A stretch of DNA of 64,000 nucleotides from Micromonosporaceae bacterium KJ-029. GTDB taxonomy: Bacteria; Actinomycetota; Actinomycetes; Mycobacteriales; Micromonosporaceae. The stretch is from NCBI GenBank assembly GCA_005402585.1, contig BIFP01000067.1:310001-374000 (forward strand). The letters are read 5' to 3'. Positions 55,187-62,888 of the stretch are shown here, piece after piece; the first letter of the stretch is position 1, and the number at the start of each line of letters is the position of its first letter. Under the pieces are notes generated by a model, which was not told the origin of the DNA, made no database searches, and saw only the letters and a program-made list of their open reading frames with translations. The position numbers were made by a program, and so were the translations under genes.

Positions 55187-55834
55187 ATGAGCAGCCGACC
55201 CGCCGCCGGGGGCGGCCGGTGGGTCGAGGTAGACCCGTCCCGGATCAACCGCTGGGTCGCCGGTTTCGCCGACCGGCACGGCCCACCCACCACCACCGCC
55301 CAGCAGTACGGGCTGCTGCTGTCCGCTCCGGACGGCGCCATCGCCGAGCTGCACACCCCACCGGGCGCCCCGGTCACCACGGATCTGGAGACCTTCGTGG
55401 CGGCGGCCACCACGCCGCGCCGGATCGGACTGCTGCTCGCCCGCAAGGGCGCGGTGGCGGTCGGCGTCGCCGAGGGGGAGCAGTTGCCGGTGCACAAGGT
55501 GGACACCCGCTACGTGCAGGGCCGTACCGCTGCTGGTGGTTGGTCCCAACAGCGTTTCGCCCGGCGCCGGGACAACCAGGCGAAGGCGGCGCTGGCCGAC
55601 GCGGTCGACCTCGCGGCCCGGCTGCTGCTGCCGGAGGCCGACCGACTGGACGCGGTGGTCGCCGGCGGGGACCGACGCGCCGTGGACATCGTGCTGGCCG
55701 ACCGCCGACTAGCCCCGCTGGCCGCGCTGCGCGCCGACCGGCTGCTCGACGTACCCGAACCCCGGCACGCGGTGCTGGTCGGCGCGATCGCCGCCGCCCG
55801 GGCAGTGCACGTCCTGGTCCGCGACCCCGCCTGA
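55187..55834 (+). CDS. Vms1-like peptidyl-tRNA hydrolase (AcVLRF1 type)
   Basis: The 215-residue protein carries RYVQGRTAAGGWSQQRFARRRDNQ-type sequence near residue 107 (cited in part: GRTAAGGWSQQRFARRR), which is the hallmark of the actinobacterial Vms1-like release factor group, related to eRF1 and ANKZF1/Vms1. Those proteins release stalled nascent chains from tRNA on the large ribosomal subunit. The last ~80 residues form an alpha/beta unit with DAVVAGGDRRAVDIVLAD. The ATG is seven bases after TACGGT, so it may be leaderless. The nearby ABC-F ATPase also acts on stalled ribosomes. Confidence 0.75.
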   Translation: MSSRPAAGGGRWVEVDPSRINRWVAGFADRHGPPTTTAQQYGLLLSAPDGAIAELHTPPGAPVTTDLETFVAAATTPRRIGLLLARKGAVAVGVAEGEQLPVHKVDTRYVQGRTAAGGWSQQRFARRRDNQAKAALADAVDLAARLLLPEADRLDAVVAGGDRRAVDIVLADRRLAPLAALRADRLLDVPEPRHAVLVGAIAAARAVHVLVRDPA

Positions 55835-55850
55835 CGGCCCTCCTTGCACC

Positions 55851-56762
55851 TCAGATGCTGCCGCGGAAGGTGTCGCAGGCCGCCGGGTTGCCGGTGGAGT
55901 AGCCCCGGCTGAACCACCGCTTGCGGTCGGCGGACGAGCCGTGGGTGAACTCGTTCGGGTTCACCGGCCGGTTCGCGCGCTTCGAGATCGCGTCGTCACC
56001 GATCTTCTCCGCTGTGTCGATGGCCTCGGCGATGTCCCGCTCGGTGATGCTCTTGAAGATCTTCTGGCCGCTGCCGTCGGCGGTGCCGGTCGCGTTCTTC
56101 GCCCACGCCCCCGCATAGCAGTCGGCCTGCAACTCCAGGCGTACCGACAGGTCGTTGGCGTTGCCCGGGTCGCGCTGCTGCTGGCGGCGGACCTGCTCGT
56201 TGGTGCCGAGCAGGTTCTGCACGTGGTGGCCGTACTCGTGGGCCAGCACGTACGGCTGGGCGAACTCGCCGGAGGCGCCGAGCTGTTGGGCGAGCACCCG
56301 GTAGAAGGTGAGGTCGATGTAGACCAGGGAGTCCGCCGGGCAGTAGAACGGGCCGACCCCGGAGTCGGCCGCGCCGCAGGCGGTGTTGACGGCCTGGCTG
56401 AAGAAGACGGTACGGGTCGGGCGGTAAGGCTCACCGAGCGCCTGCGGCAGGGCGGTACGCCAGTACGCCTGGATCGAGTTGACGTAGAGGGTGTTGCGGC
56501 AGTCGAGCTGGTCCAGCGCGTCCTCGGCCGCGCACCGCTGCTCCAGCGAGGTGTTGTCGCCCCGCGGCTCGTCATCACCGGTCATGACGTTCAGGCCGAG
56601 CCCGCCGCCGACGAGGGCGACCAGTACGGCGATGGCGATCCCGACTATGCCGCCCCGCCCGCCGCCGATCTGGATGGGAATGCCCAGCCCGCCGCCTCCG
56701 CCGCCGCCCCGCCGGTCGTCCACCTGGCTGGTGTCGATCCGCGCGTTCTCGTTCAGCTCCAT
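55851..56762 (-). CDS. Membrane-anchored neutral zinc metallopeptidase (YpfJ type)
   Basis: The ATG at 56762 gives a 303-residue protein. The start is Gly/Arg-rich with one hydrophobic helix near 38-58 (IVGIAIAVLVALVGGGLGLNV), so the catalytic part is outside the cell. The zinc motif is VLAHEYGHHVQNLLG near residue 175, and LELQADCYAGAW supplies the third ligand. Cysteines form pairs (CRNTL, ACGAADSG, FYCPADS). This is the KPN_02809/YpfJ family of unknown substrate. It faces convergently into the AcVLRF1-type gene, with 16 bp between. Confidence 0.9.
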   Translation of the reverse strand: MELNENARIDTSQVDDRRGGGGGGGLGIPIQIGGGRGGIVGIAIAVLVALVGGGLGLNVMTGDDEPRGDNTSLEQRCAAEDALDQLDCRNTLYVNSIQAYWRTALPQALGEPYRPTRTVFFSQAVNTACGAADSGVGPFYCPADSLVYIDLTFYRVLAQQLGASGEFAQPYVLAHEYGHHVQNLLGTNEQVRRQQQRDPGNANDLSVRLELQADCYAGAWAKNATGTADGSGQKIFKSITERDIAEAIDTAEKIGDDAISKRANRPVNPNEFTHGSSADRKRWFSRGYSTGNPAACDTFRGSI

Positions 56763-56870
56763 GACGACCCCGATCAGTCGGCGGCTCGCGGGCCGGACCC
56801 GGTCCGTACCGCGAGACGGTACCCGACGATCTTGATCAGTAATCCGCGGTGGGCGCCGGCCGCGGCCCGG

Positions 56871-56876
56871 TACACT
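56871..56876 (+). promoter_or_regulatory. -10 box of the ABC-F leader
   Basis: TACACT ends six bases before the GTG of the leader ORF at 56883, so transcription should start at or near that codon. The -35 region is not clear. Confidence 0.45.
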
Positions 56877-56882
56877 TGTCCC

Positions 56883-56903
56883 GTGCTGCTCTGCGAAGGC
56901 TGA
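56883..56903 (+). CDS. Putative six-residue leader peptide (VLLCEG) of the ABC-F gene
   Basis: GTG-CTG-CTC-TGC-GAA-GGC-TGA is a complete mini-ORF placed at the predicted transcription start, and its stop lies eight bases before a terminator-like hairpin. Leader ORFs of this kind control several ABC-F resistance genes by ribosome stalling. It is too short for coding statistics; the call rests on arrangement. Confidence 0.45.
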   Translation: MLLCEG

Positions 56904-56910
56904 ACGCCCC

Positions 56911-56945
56911 GCGCCGACGGGTCCACCAAGATCCGCCGGCGCTTT
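56911..56945 (+). terminator. Candidate transcription attenuator before the ABC-F gene
   Basis: GCGCCGACGG (56911-56920) pairs with CCGCCGGCGC (56933-56942) at 9 of 10 positions around a 12-nt loop, followed by TTT. A ribosome held on the leader ORF or its stop would cover the left arm and let transcription continue. A translating-then-released ribosome would let it form. Confidence 0.5.
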
Positions 56946-56993
56946 CGTGTGCCCTGAGTCAGCCCTCCGGATCCCGAGAGCGAGTACCCCGAG

Positions 56994-58598
56994 ATGATCA
57001 CTGCCAGCGGCCTGGAACTGCGCGCCGGCGCCCGGATCCTGCTTTCCGACACGACGCTGCGGGTGCAGCCCGGCGACCGGATCGGCCTGGTCGGCCGCAA
57101 CGGCGCCGGCAAGACCACCACCCTGAAGGTGCTCGCCGGAGAGGGGCAGCCGTACGCCGGGCAGGTCGACCGGCGCAGCACCGTCGGCTACCTCCCGCAG
57201 GACCCACGTACCGGCGACCTGGAGGTCACCGGCCGGGACCGGGTGCTCTCCGCCCGGGGCCTGGACACCCTGATGGCCCAGATGAAGGAGCTGGAGAACC
57301 AGCTCGCCGACGGCGGCGACGAGCGCCTGGTCCGCCGCTACGGCGCGCTGGAGGACCAGTTCGCCGCCCTCGGCGGGTACGCGGCCGAGGCCGAGGCGGC
57401 CCGGATCTGCGCCAACCTGGGCCTGCCCGACCGGGCCCTCGCGCAGACCATCGGCACCCTCTCCGGCGGCCAGCGCCGCCGCATCGAGCTGGCCCGGATC
57501 CTGTTCCGCGACGCGGCCGACGACGGCGGCGGGATCCTGCTGCTGGACGAGCCCACCAACCACCTCGACGCCGACTCGATCACCTGGCTGCGCGGCTTCC
57601 TCGCCAACCACAAGGGCGGGCTGATCGTGATCTCGCACGACGGTGACCTGCTGGAGTCGGTGGTCAACAAGGTCTGGTTCCTCGACGCCACCCGTTCCGT
57701 GGTCGACGTCTACAACCTGGGTTGGAAGGCGTACCTGGAGGCGCGGGAGACCGACGAGCGGCGTCGGCGCCGGGAGCGGGCCAACGCCGAGAAAAAGGCC
57801 GGCGCCCTGATGGCCCAGGCGGACAAGATGCGGGCCAAGGCCACCAAGACCGTCGCCGCGCAGAACATGGCCCGCCGGGCCGAGCGGCTGATGTCCGGCC
57901 TGGAGGAGGTACGCGTCGCGGACAAGGTGGCCAAGGTGCGCTTCCCCGCACCGGCCCCGTGCGGCAGGACCCCGCTCACCGCGGCCGGCCTCTCCAAGTC
58001 GTACGGCTCGTTGGAGATCTTCACCGACGTGGACGTGGCGGTGGACCGGGGCTCCCGGGTGGCCATCCTCGGGCTCAACGGCGCCGGCAAGACCACCCTG
58101 CTGCGCATGCTCGGTGGCCTGCTGGAGCCGGACACCGGCGAGGTGCGGCCCGGTCACGGGCTGCGGCTGGGCTACTACGCCCAGGAGCACGAGACGCTGG
58201 ACGTGGACCGGACCGTGCTGGAGAACATGCGGGCGGCCTCGATCGAGCAGACCGACACCGAGCTGCGCAAGATTCTCGGCGCGTTCCTCTTCTCCGGCGA
58301 GGACGTGGACAAGCCCGCCGGGGTGCTCTCGGGCGGGGAGAAGACCCGGCTGGCCCTGGCCACCCTGGTCTGCTCCGGGGCCAACGTGCTGCTGCTCGAC
58401 GAGCCGACCAACAACCTGGACCCGGTCAGCCGCGAGCAGGTACTCGACGCCATCGCCCGCTACCCGGGGGCGATCGTCCTGGTCACCCACGACCCGGGCG
58501 CCGTCCTGGCGCTCAAGCCCGACCGGGCCATCCTGCTGCCGGACGGTGACGAGGACGCCTGGAGCGACGACCTGCTCGAACTGGTCGAGCTGGCCTGA
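56994..58598 (+). CDS. ABC-F family ATPase
   Basis: The 534-residue protein has two ABC domains and no membrane part, as in ribosome-associated ABC-F proteins. First module: GRNGAGKTTTLK near 37, LSGGQRRRIELARI near 158, LLLDEPTNHLD near 183. The charged linker (about 245-320) has RRRRERANAEKKAGAL. Second module: GLNGAGKTTLLR near 363, LSGGEKTRLALATL near 445, LLLDEPTNNLD. ABC-F proteins rescue stalled or drug-bound ribosomes. In M. tuberculosis the likely counterpart is Rv1473. Expression may be drug-inducible through the upstream leader. Confidence 0.94.
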   Translation: MITASGLELRAGARILLSDTTLRVQPGDRIGLVGRNGAGKTTTLKVLAGEGQPYAGQVDRRSTVGYLPQDPRTGDLEVTGRDRVLSARGLDTLMAQMKELENQLADGGDERLVRRYGALEDQFAALGGYAAEAEAARICANLGLPDRALAQTIGTLSGGQRRRIELARILFRDAADDGGGILLLDEPTNHLDADSITWLRGFLANHKGGLIVISHDGDLLESVVNKVWFLDATRSVVDVYNLGWKAYLEARETDERRRRRERANAEKKAGALMAQADKMRAKATKTVAAQNMARRAERLMSGLEEVRVADKVAKVRFPAPAPCGRTPLTAAGLSKSYGSLEIFTDVDVAVDRGSRVAILGLNGAGKTTLLRMLGGLLEPDTGEVRPGHGLRLGYYAQEHETLDVDRTVLENMRAASIEQTDTELRKILGAFLFSGEDVDKPAGVLSGGEKTRLALATLVCSGANVLLLDEPTNNLDPVSREQVLDAIARYPGAIVLVTHDPGAVLALKPDRAILLPDGDEDAWSDDLLELVELA

Positions 58599-58760
58599 GA
58601 GACCGTCGGGAAACCTCGCGGCGGCTGCGGCGGGCCCAGCCGACGACCGGCCGCGTTGGAGATTGGTCCGGATACAACACCGGTATCCGCACCAATCTCC
58701 GCCTTGCCGGATCGCCGCCTGGACTCCGCCTCGCTCGCCCCGGGGTTTCCCGACAGTCTC
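58599..58760. repeat. 162-bp palindromic element
   Basis: Outer arms 58599-58615 and 58744-58760 match as an inverted repeat with one mismatch. The centre 58658-58700 is another inverted repeat (GGAGATTGGT and CGGATAC paired with their complements, one mismatch, 7-nt loop). The sequence between the outer and inner arms is diverged but similar in length on the two sides. It starts right after the ABC-F stop. Structure suggests a non-autonomous MITE or paired REP element. Confidence 0.7.
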
Positions 58761-59042
58761 TGGGCCGCACCGCCGGTGTCGGCGGGGAGCGCTCCACCGC
58801 CGGCGATGGACCGAGGTCTGTCACCGGTGGTGACCATGGGGTCGCGGTGGGTGTCGGTCGGTGCGTCATTCGGCCGGCCGGACCCGCGGAATGGACCAGG
58901 TCGGCAGCGTCACCTATCGGGAAGCTGACATTGCATAGCGTGTCGGTTGGCTATTAGTTGATATCTGGCGCATGATCGTTCGAGGCGGTCTAATAGGTGG
59001 GACCGTATCCGAACCGCACAGTCTGGGACGTGAGGACACAGC
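58761..59042. other. Upstream region of the HTH gene
   Basis: No ORF with coding character is seen. An AT-rich stretch at about 58925-58995, unusual for this genome, probably contains the promoter of the HTH gene. CTGACA, TATTAG and TAATAG are present but I cannot pair them convincingly. GTGAGGA just before 59043 is the ribosome binding site. Confidence 0.4.
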
Positions 59043-59270
59043 ATGGCAGCCACTGGCACAGCCACCAGCACTGAGAAGGGTCGCCGGATCGTCGGAGCCG
59101 AGCGTCAGACGCTCGCCAAGGACCTCGTCAAGCGGTACACCGGGGGAGAGAGCATTCGCGCGCTCGCGGCCTCAACGGGCCGATCCTACGGGTTCATCCA
59201 CCGGGTGCTTACCGAGTCCGGGGTGCAGCTGCGGCAGCGCGGCGGTGCCCGGCGTCGCAAGAAGGCGTGA
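59043..59270 (+). CDS. Small helix-turn-helix protein
   Basis: The 75-residue protein is a single helix-turn-helix: AERQTLAKDLVKRYTGGESI, then RALAASTGRSYGFIHRVL (turn and recognition helix), then a basic tail LRQRGGARRRKKA. It looks like the small regulator placed between the ABC-F gene and the enoyl-CoA hydratase in actinobacteria (Rv1473A in M. tuberculosis, from memory). It has no ligand domain, so it probably acts as a constitutive or chromatin-type DNA binder. Confidence 0.85.
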   Translation: MAATGTATSTEKGRRIVGAERQTLAKDLVKRYTGGESIRALAASTGRSYGFIHRVLTESGVQLRQRGGARRRKKA

Positions 59271-59316
59271 CCCGCCCGTCAGCGTCGTCCACCAACTCCG
59301 CGACCCGGGCCGCCCG

Positions 59317-60084
59317 GTGACCGCCGAGGCGACCGGGGTCCGGCTGGAATGCGACGGGCCGGTGGCCACGGTCACCCTCTGTCGACCCGACGTGCTCAAC
59401 GCGCAGACCCCGTCGATGTGGCGCGCGATGAGCGACTTCTCCCGGGACCTGCCCGGTGACGTACGAGTCGTGATCGTGCGAGGTGAGGGGCGGGCGTTCT
59501 CCGCCGGCCTCGACCTGTCGGTCGCGGGCGCCACCGGGCCAGGTTCCTTCGCCGAGCTTTCCGCCCTGCCCGAAGCCGAGTGCGCCGACCGGATCGCCGA
59601 CTTCCAGGGCGGATTCAGTTGGCTGCACCGCCCGGACGTCATCTCCGTCGCCGCTGTGCAGGGGCACGCCATCGGTGCCGGGTTCCAACTCGCGCTCGCC
59701 TGCGACCTGCGGGTGCTGGCGGCGGACGCCAAGTTCGCCATGGCCGAGGTCACGCTGGGGCTGGTGCCGGATCTGGCCGGCACCAAGCGCCTGGTCGAGC
59801 TGGTCGGCTACGCCCGCGCGTTGGAGATCTGCGCCACCGGCCGGCGGATGGACGCGATCGAGGCGGACCGGATCGGCCTGGCCACCCTCGTCGTGCCGAA
59901 CGCCGAGCTGGACGACGCGGTGCGGGATCTCACCGCCGGGCTGCTCGCGCACAACCGGGACGCCGTGGTGGAGATCAAGGCGCTGCTCGCCGGGGCGGCC
60001 GGGCGTACCCACGCCGAGCAACAGCGGGCCGAGCGGGAGGCGCAGACGCGCCGGCTGCGGGATCTCGCCGGGCGGGGCGAATAG
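59317..60084 (+). CDS. Enoyl-CoA hydratase/isomerase family protein
   Basis: The 255-residue protein is a crotonase. The CoA-binding AFSAGLDLSVAG near residue 58 and the oxyanion loop GHAIGAGFQLALACDLRV near 117 are present. The first catalytic glutamate is in AMAEVTLGLVPDLAGT near 142, while the second position has Asp in place of the usual Glu/Gly pair, so isomerase or another crotonase reaction is possible. It resembles EchA12. GTG start, 46 bp after the HTH gene, so perhaps in one transcript. Confidence 0.9.
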   Translation: MTAEATGVRLECDGPVATVTLCRPDVLNAQTPSMWRAMSDFSRDLPGDVRVVIVRGEGRAFSAGLDLSVAGATGPGSFAELSALPEAECADRIADFQGGFSWLHRPDVISVAAVQGHAIGAGFQLALACDLRVLAADAKFAMAEVTLGLVPDLAGTKRLVELVGYARALEICATGRRMDAIEADRIGLATLVVPNAELDDAVRDLTAGLLAHNRDAVVEIKALLAGAAGRTHAEQQRAEREAQTRRLRDLAGRGE

Positions 60085-60086
60085 TA

Positions 60087-60104
60087 AGAGCTTGCGCGAG
60101 CTCT
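60087..60104 (+). terminator. Short hairpin after the enoyl-CoA hydratase gene
   Basis: AGAGCT-TGCGCG-AGCTCT is a perfect 6-bp stem, beginning two bases after the stop. A second stem, CGTCGGG with CCCGACG, lies at 60151-60171. Neither has a T-run. They may separate the two transcripts. Confidence 0.35.
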
Positions 60105-60204
60105 AGGGGCCATTCGGGAAGATCCGGGTTACTCGCGAGGTTGTCGTAGTCGTCGGGAGAATGACCCGACGGTGTGCTGAGGCCTGACAACCCCGGAGGT
60201 GTGC

Positions 60205-62190
60205 GTGTCCAACCCGATGGCCGCTGGCGGCATGGGCGGTTGGAGCATGCTCCGGTCGATGCGCAGCCGCGACGAGATCTCCACCCACCGGCTGCAACGG
60301 GGGGTGGCCCGCCGCATCGTGGCGTTCGCCCAGCCGTACCGGCGGGACATTGTCGTCTTCCTGCTCACCGTGATCGTCGCGGCGGTGATCGGGGTGGCCA
60401 CCCCGCTGCTTGCCGGCGACGTGATCGACGCGATCACCCGGGGCGGCCCTGAGGCCGCCGCGTTGGTGATCCGGCTGGCCCTGTTCATCGCCGCGCTCGC
60501 GGTCGCCGACGCGATGCTCTCGCTCGCCCAGCGGTGGTATTCGGCGCGCATCGGTGAGGGCATCATCCTCGACCTGCGCACCCGGGTCTACGACCACGTG
60601 CAGCGGATGCCGCTGCAGTTCTTCACCCGCACCCAGACCGGCGCGTTGGTCAGCCGGCTCAACAACGACGTGCTGGGGGCCCAGCGGGCATTCACCTCGA
60701 CGCTGTCCGGCGTGGTCAGCAACGTGATCCAACTGGTGCTCACCGCCGCGGTGATGCTCACCCTCTCCTGGAAGATCACCGCGCTCTCGCTGGTGCTCCT
60801 GCCGGTCTTCATCATTCCGGCCCGGCGGGTCGGTCGGCGTCTGGCCGAGATCACCCGCGAGTCGTACAACCTCGACGCCAAGATGAACGCCACCATGACC
60901 GAGCGGTTCGGGGTCGCCGGTGCGCTGCTGGTGAAGCTGTTCGGCCGGCCGGACGCGGAGGCGGGCCGGTTCGCCAGCCGCGCCGAGCGGGTGCGCGACA
61001 TCGGCATCCAGTCCGCGATGTACTCGCGGACCTTCTTCGTCGCGATGTTGCTGGTGGCCTCGCTGGCCCAGGCGCTCACCTACGGCCTCGGCGGCTGGCT
61101 GGCGGTCACCGGCGACGTCAGCGCCGGCACCGTGGTGACCCTCGCGTTGCTGCTCACCCGCCTCTACGGCCCGCTCACCGCGTTGAGCAACGTCCGCGTC
61201 GACGTGATGAGCGCGTTGGTCTCCTTCGACCGGGTCTTCGAGGTGCTCGACCTGGAGCCGGCGATCCAGGAGCGGCCCGACGCGAAGCCAGCGCCCCGGG
61301 GCGCGGGCACCGTCGAGTTCCGCGACGTGCGCTTCCGTTACCCCAGCGCGGCGGAGATCTCCCTCGCCTCGTTGGAGGAGGTCGCCACGCTGGACCGTAC
61401 GGTCAACGAACCGGTGCTCAAGGGCGTCTCCTTCCGGGTGGAGCCCGGGCAGATGGTGGCTTTGGTCGGTCCGTCCGGCGCCGGCAAGTCGACGCTGTCC
61501 ATGCTGATCTCCCGCATCTACGACGTCACCGACGGGCAGGTGCTGGTCGGTGGGGTGGACGTACGCGACGCCACCCTCGAATCGCTGCGCGACGAGATCG
61601 GCGTGGTCACCCAGGACTCCCACCTGTTCCACGAGACCATCGCGGAGAACCTGCGCTACGCCAAGCCGGACGCCACCGACGACGAGCTGTGGGCGGCTCT
61701 CGCGGGTGCGCAGGTCGCCGACCTGGTCCGGTCGCTGCCCGACGGGCTGGACACCACCGTCGGCGAGCGCGGCTACCGCTTCTCCGGTGGCGAGAAGCAG
61801 CGGATCGCCATCGCCCGGCTGCTGCTGAAGGCGCCGTCGATCGTGATCCTCGACGAGGCGACCGCACACCTGGATTCGGAGAGCGAGGCGGCGGTGCAGC
61901 GGGCGCTGTCGGTGGCGCTGACCGGGCGTACCGCGCTGGTGATCGCGCACCGGTTGTCCACCGTCCGCGACGCCGACCAGATCCTGGTCCTGGACGAGGG
62001 CCGGATCGTCGAGCGGGGCCGCCACGACGAACTGGTCGCCGTCGGCGGCCTCTACGCCGAGCTGTACCGCACCCAGTTCGCGGTGGCCGACTCGCCCACC
62101 CCGTACGCCACCACTGCCCCGGAACCGGTAGTCATCCCGACCCGCGAGTACGTCGCCGACGAGGCCCTGCCTCCCGCCGCCGCCAACTGA
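60205..62190 (+). CDS. ABC transporter, fused permease and ATPase (exporter type)
   Basis: The GTG at 60205 is five bases after GGAGG (60195-60199). The 661-residue half-transporter has six membrane helices (about 45-325) and one nucleotide-binding domain: Walker A VGPSGAGKST near residue 421, signature FSGGEKQRIAIARL near 526, Walker B IVILDEATAHLD near 545, H-loop IAHRLST near 580. It should dimerise, as in MsbA or BmrA. An unusual ~25-residue insert (SAAEISLASLEEVATLDRTV) lies in the start of the ATPase domain. Substrate unknown. Confidence 0.94.
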   Translation: MSNPMAAGGMGGWSMLRSMRSRDEISTHRLQRGVARRIVAFAQPYRRDIVVFLLTVIVAAVIGVATPLLAGDVIDAITRGGPEAAALVIRLALFIAALAVADAMLSLAQRWYSARIGEGIILDLRTRVYDHVQRMPLQFFTRTQTGALVSRLNNDVLGAQRAFTSTLSGVVSNVIQLVLTAAVMLTLSWKITALSLVLLPVFIIPARRVGRRLAEITRESYNLDAKMNATMTERFGVAGALLVKLFGRPDAEAGRFASRAERVRDIGIQSAMYSRTFFVAMLLVASLAQALTYGLGGWLAVTGDVSAGTVVTLALLLTRLYGPLTALSNVRVDVMSALVSFDRVFEVLDLEPAIQERPDAKPAPRGAGTVEFRDVRFRYPSAAEISLASLEEVATLDRTVNEPVLKGVSFRVEPGQMVALVGPSGAGKSTLSMLISRIYDVTDGQVLVGGVDVRDATLESLRDEIGVVTQDSHLFHETIAENLRYAKPDATDDELWAALAGAQVADLVRSLPDGLDTTVGERGYRFSGGEKQRIAIARLLLKAPSIVILDEATAHLDSESEAAVQRALSVALTGRTALVIAHRLSTVRDADQILVLDEGRIVERGRHDELVAVGGLYAELYRTQFAVADSPTPYATTAPEPVVIPTREYVADEALPPAAAN

Positions 62191-62253
62191 CCGGCCCCGT
62201 TACCCCGGGCGGGCCGCCGGCCGGCCCCGGCGCGGCAACACCATCCCGGGCGT

Positions 62254-62334
62254 CCCGGCTCGTTCGTGGGCCATGCCGGCTCCCGCTGGATCGGTGCGTG
62301 GCCCGGGCTCGTTCTCGGGCCACGCCGGTTCCCG
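62254..62334 (+). repeat. Imperfect ~32-bp direct repeat
   Basis: The stretch 62254-62285 (CCCGGCTCGTTCGTGGGCC...) recurs at 62302-62334 with a few changes. It lies in the non-coding gap after the ABC transporter, before the decayed regulator. Confidence 0.55.
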
Positions 62335-62407
62335 TCGACACGACAACGGCGGTAGGCCGGCCCTGTCGACCTCACCGCACGAACGGATCACGGAGAACCT
62401 CCGAGAT

Positions 62408-62448
62408 CTTGGACACTTACCGTTCGGCGCTAACGACAAGTGTCCAAG
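62408..62448. repeat. Inverted repeat with 11-bp perfect arms
   Basis: CTTGGACACTT (62408-62418) and AAGTGTCCAAG (62438-62448) flank 19 bp. Homology to a DUF5753 regulator starts within a few bases of its right end, so the element may mark a deletion or insertion point. Confidence 0.65.
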
Positions 62449-62599
62449 GTCTACACGTCCGGTTCGGCGGTGCTGCTTGTTCTTGGAGAAGGAAGCCGAC
62501 GTGCGCCGTTACGCCGAGATGTTCGACCAGCTGCGCGCTGCTGCCCTGAACACCTTCGACAGCCAAATGTTGATCTCAAAGTTGATCGAGAACAGATAG
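62443..62599 (+). pseudogene. 3' fragment of an XRE/DUF5753 (Scr1-type) regulator
   Basis: The frame ending at 62599 encodes FLEKEADVRRYAEMFDQLRA and then AALNTFDSQMLISKLIENR, the typical C-terminus of XRE-DUF5753 regulators. A few codons earlier the frame changes: VYT at 62449 reads in a different frame from FLEKEAD. The helix-turn-helix and most of DUF5753 are missing. The cut lies at the inverted repeat 62408-62448. A DUF397 gene, the usual partner, follows. Confidence 0.75.
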
Positions 62600-62616
62600 C
62601 AAGGAAGGTGTTGCAG

Positions 62617-62844
62617 GTGAACGCGCCAGACCTGGGCGACGTGACATGGCGTAAGAGCACCCGGAGTGGCGCGAACGGCAACTGCCTGGAGGTGGCCAGC
62701 CTTCAACATGTGATCGCGGTACGTGACAGCAAGGATCCCGTAGGCCCCGCGCTCATCTTTACGGGCTGCCCTTCGTGTCGATCGCGTAGGCATGGATCTC
62801 AGCCCGCCCGCTGCTGTCACAAGGGTAGCGGTGGTTACTCGTAG
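62617..62844 (+). CDS. DUF397 domain protein with an abnormal C-terminus
   Basis: The GTG at 62617 follows AGGAAGG by eight bases. The first ~45 residues match DUF397 (DVTWRKSTRSGANGNCLEVA, then VIAVRDSKDPVGPALIFT). From residue ~49 the sequence (GCPSCRSRRHGSQPARCC...) no longer fits: the usual W-x-AF-x-GV-x-GEF ending is absent, which suggests a frameshift or loss. DUF397 proteins pair with XRE-DUF5753 regulators in small regulator/toxin-like pairs. With its partner truncated, this is probably a decaying remnant. Confidence 0.7.
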   Translation: MNAPDLGDVTWRKSTRSGANGNCLEVASLQHVIAVRDSKDPVGPALIFTGCPSCRSRRHGSQPARCCHKGSGGYS

Positions 62845-62849
62845 ATGTA

Positions 62850-62865
62850 TACTCGTGTGCGAGTA
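62850..62865. promoter_or_regulatory. PadR operator overlapping its own -10 box
   Basis: TACTCG-TGTG-CGAGTA is a perfect inverted repeat. A further TACTCG half-site is at 62836-62841. The -10 box TATACT (62848-62853) overlaps it, 36 bases before the padR start, so binding should repress padR. Confidence 0.65.
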
Positions 62866-62888
62866 GTCGGGCGCGAGGGGATGCCGGT

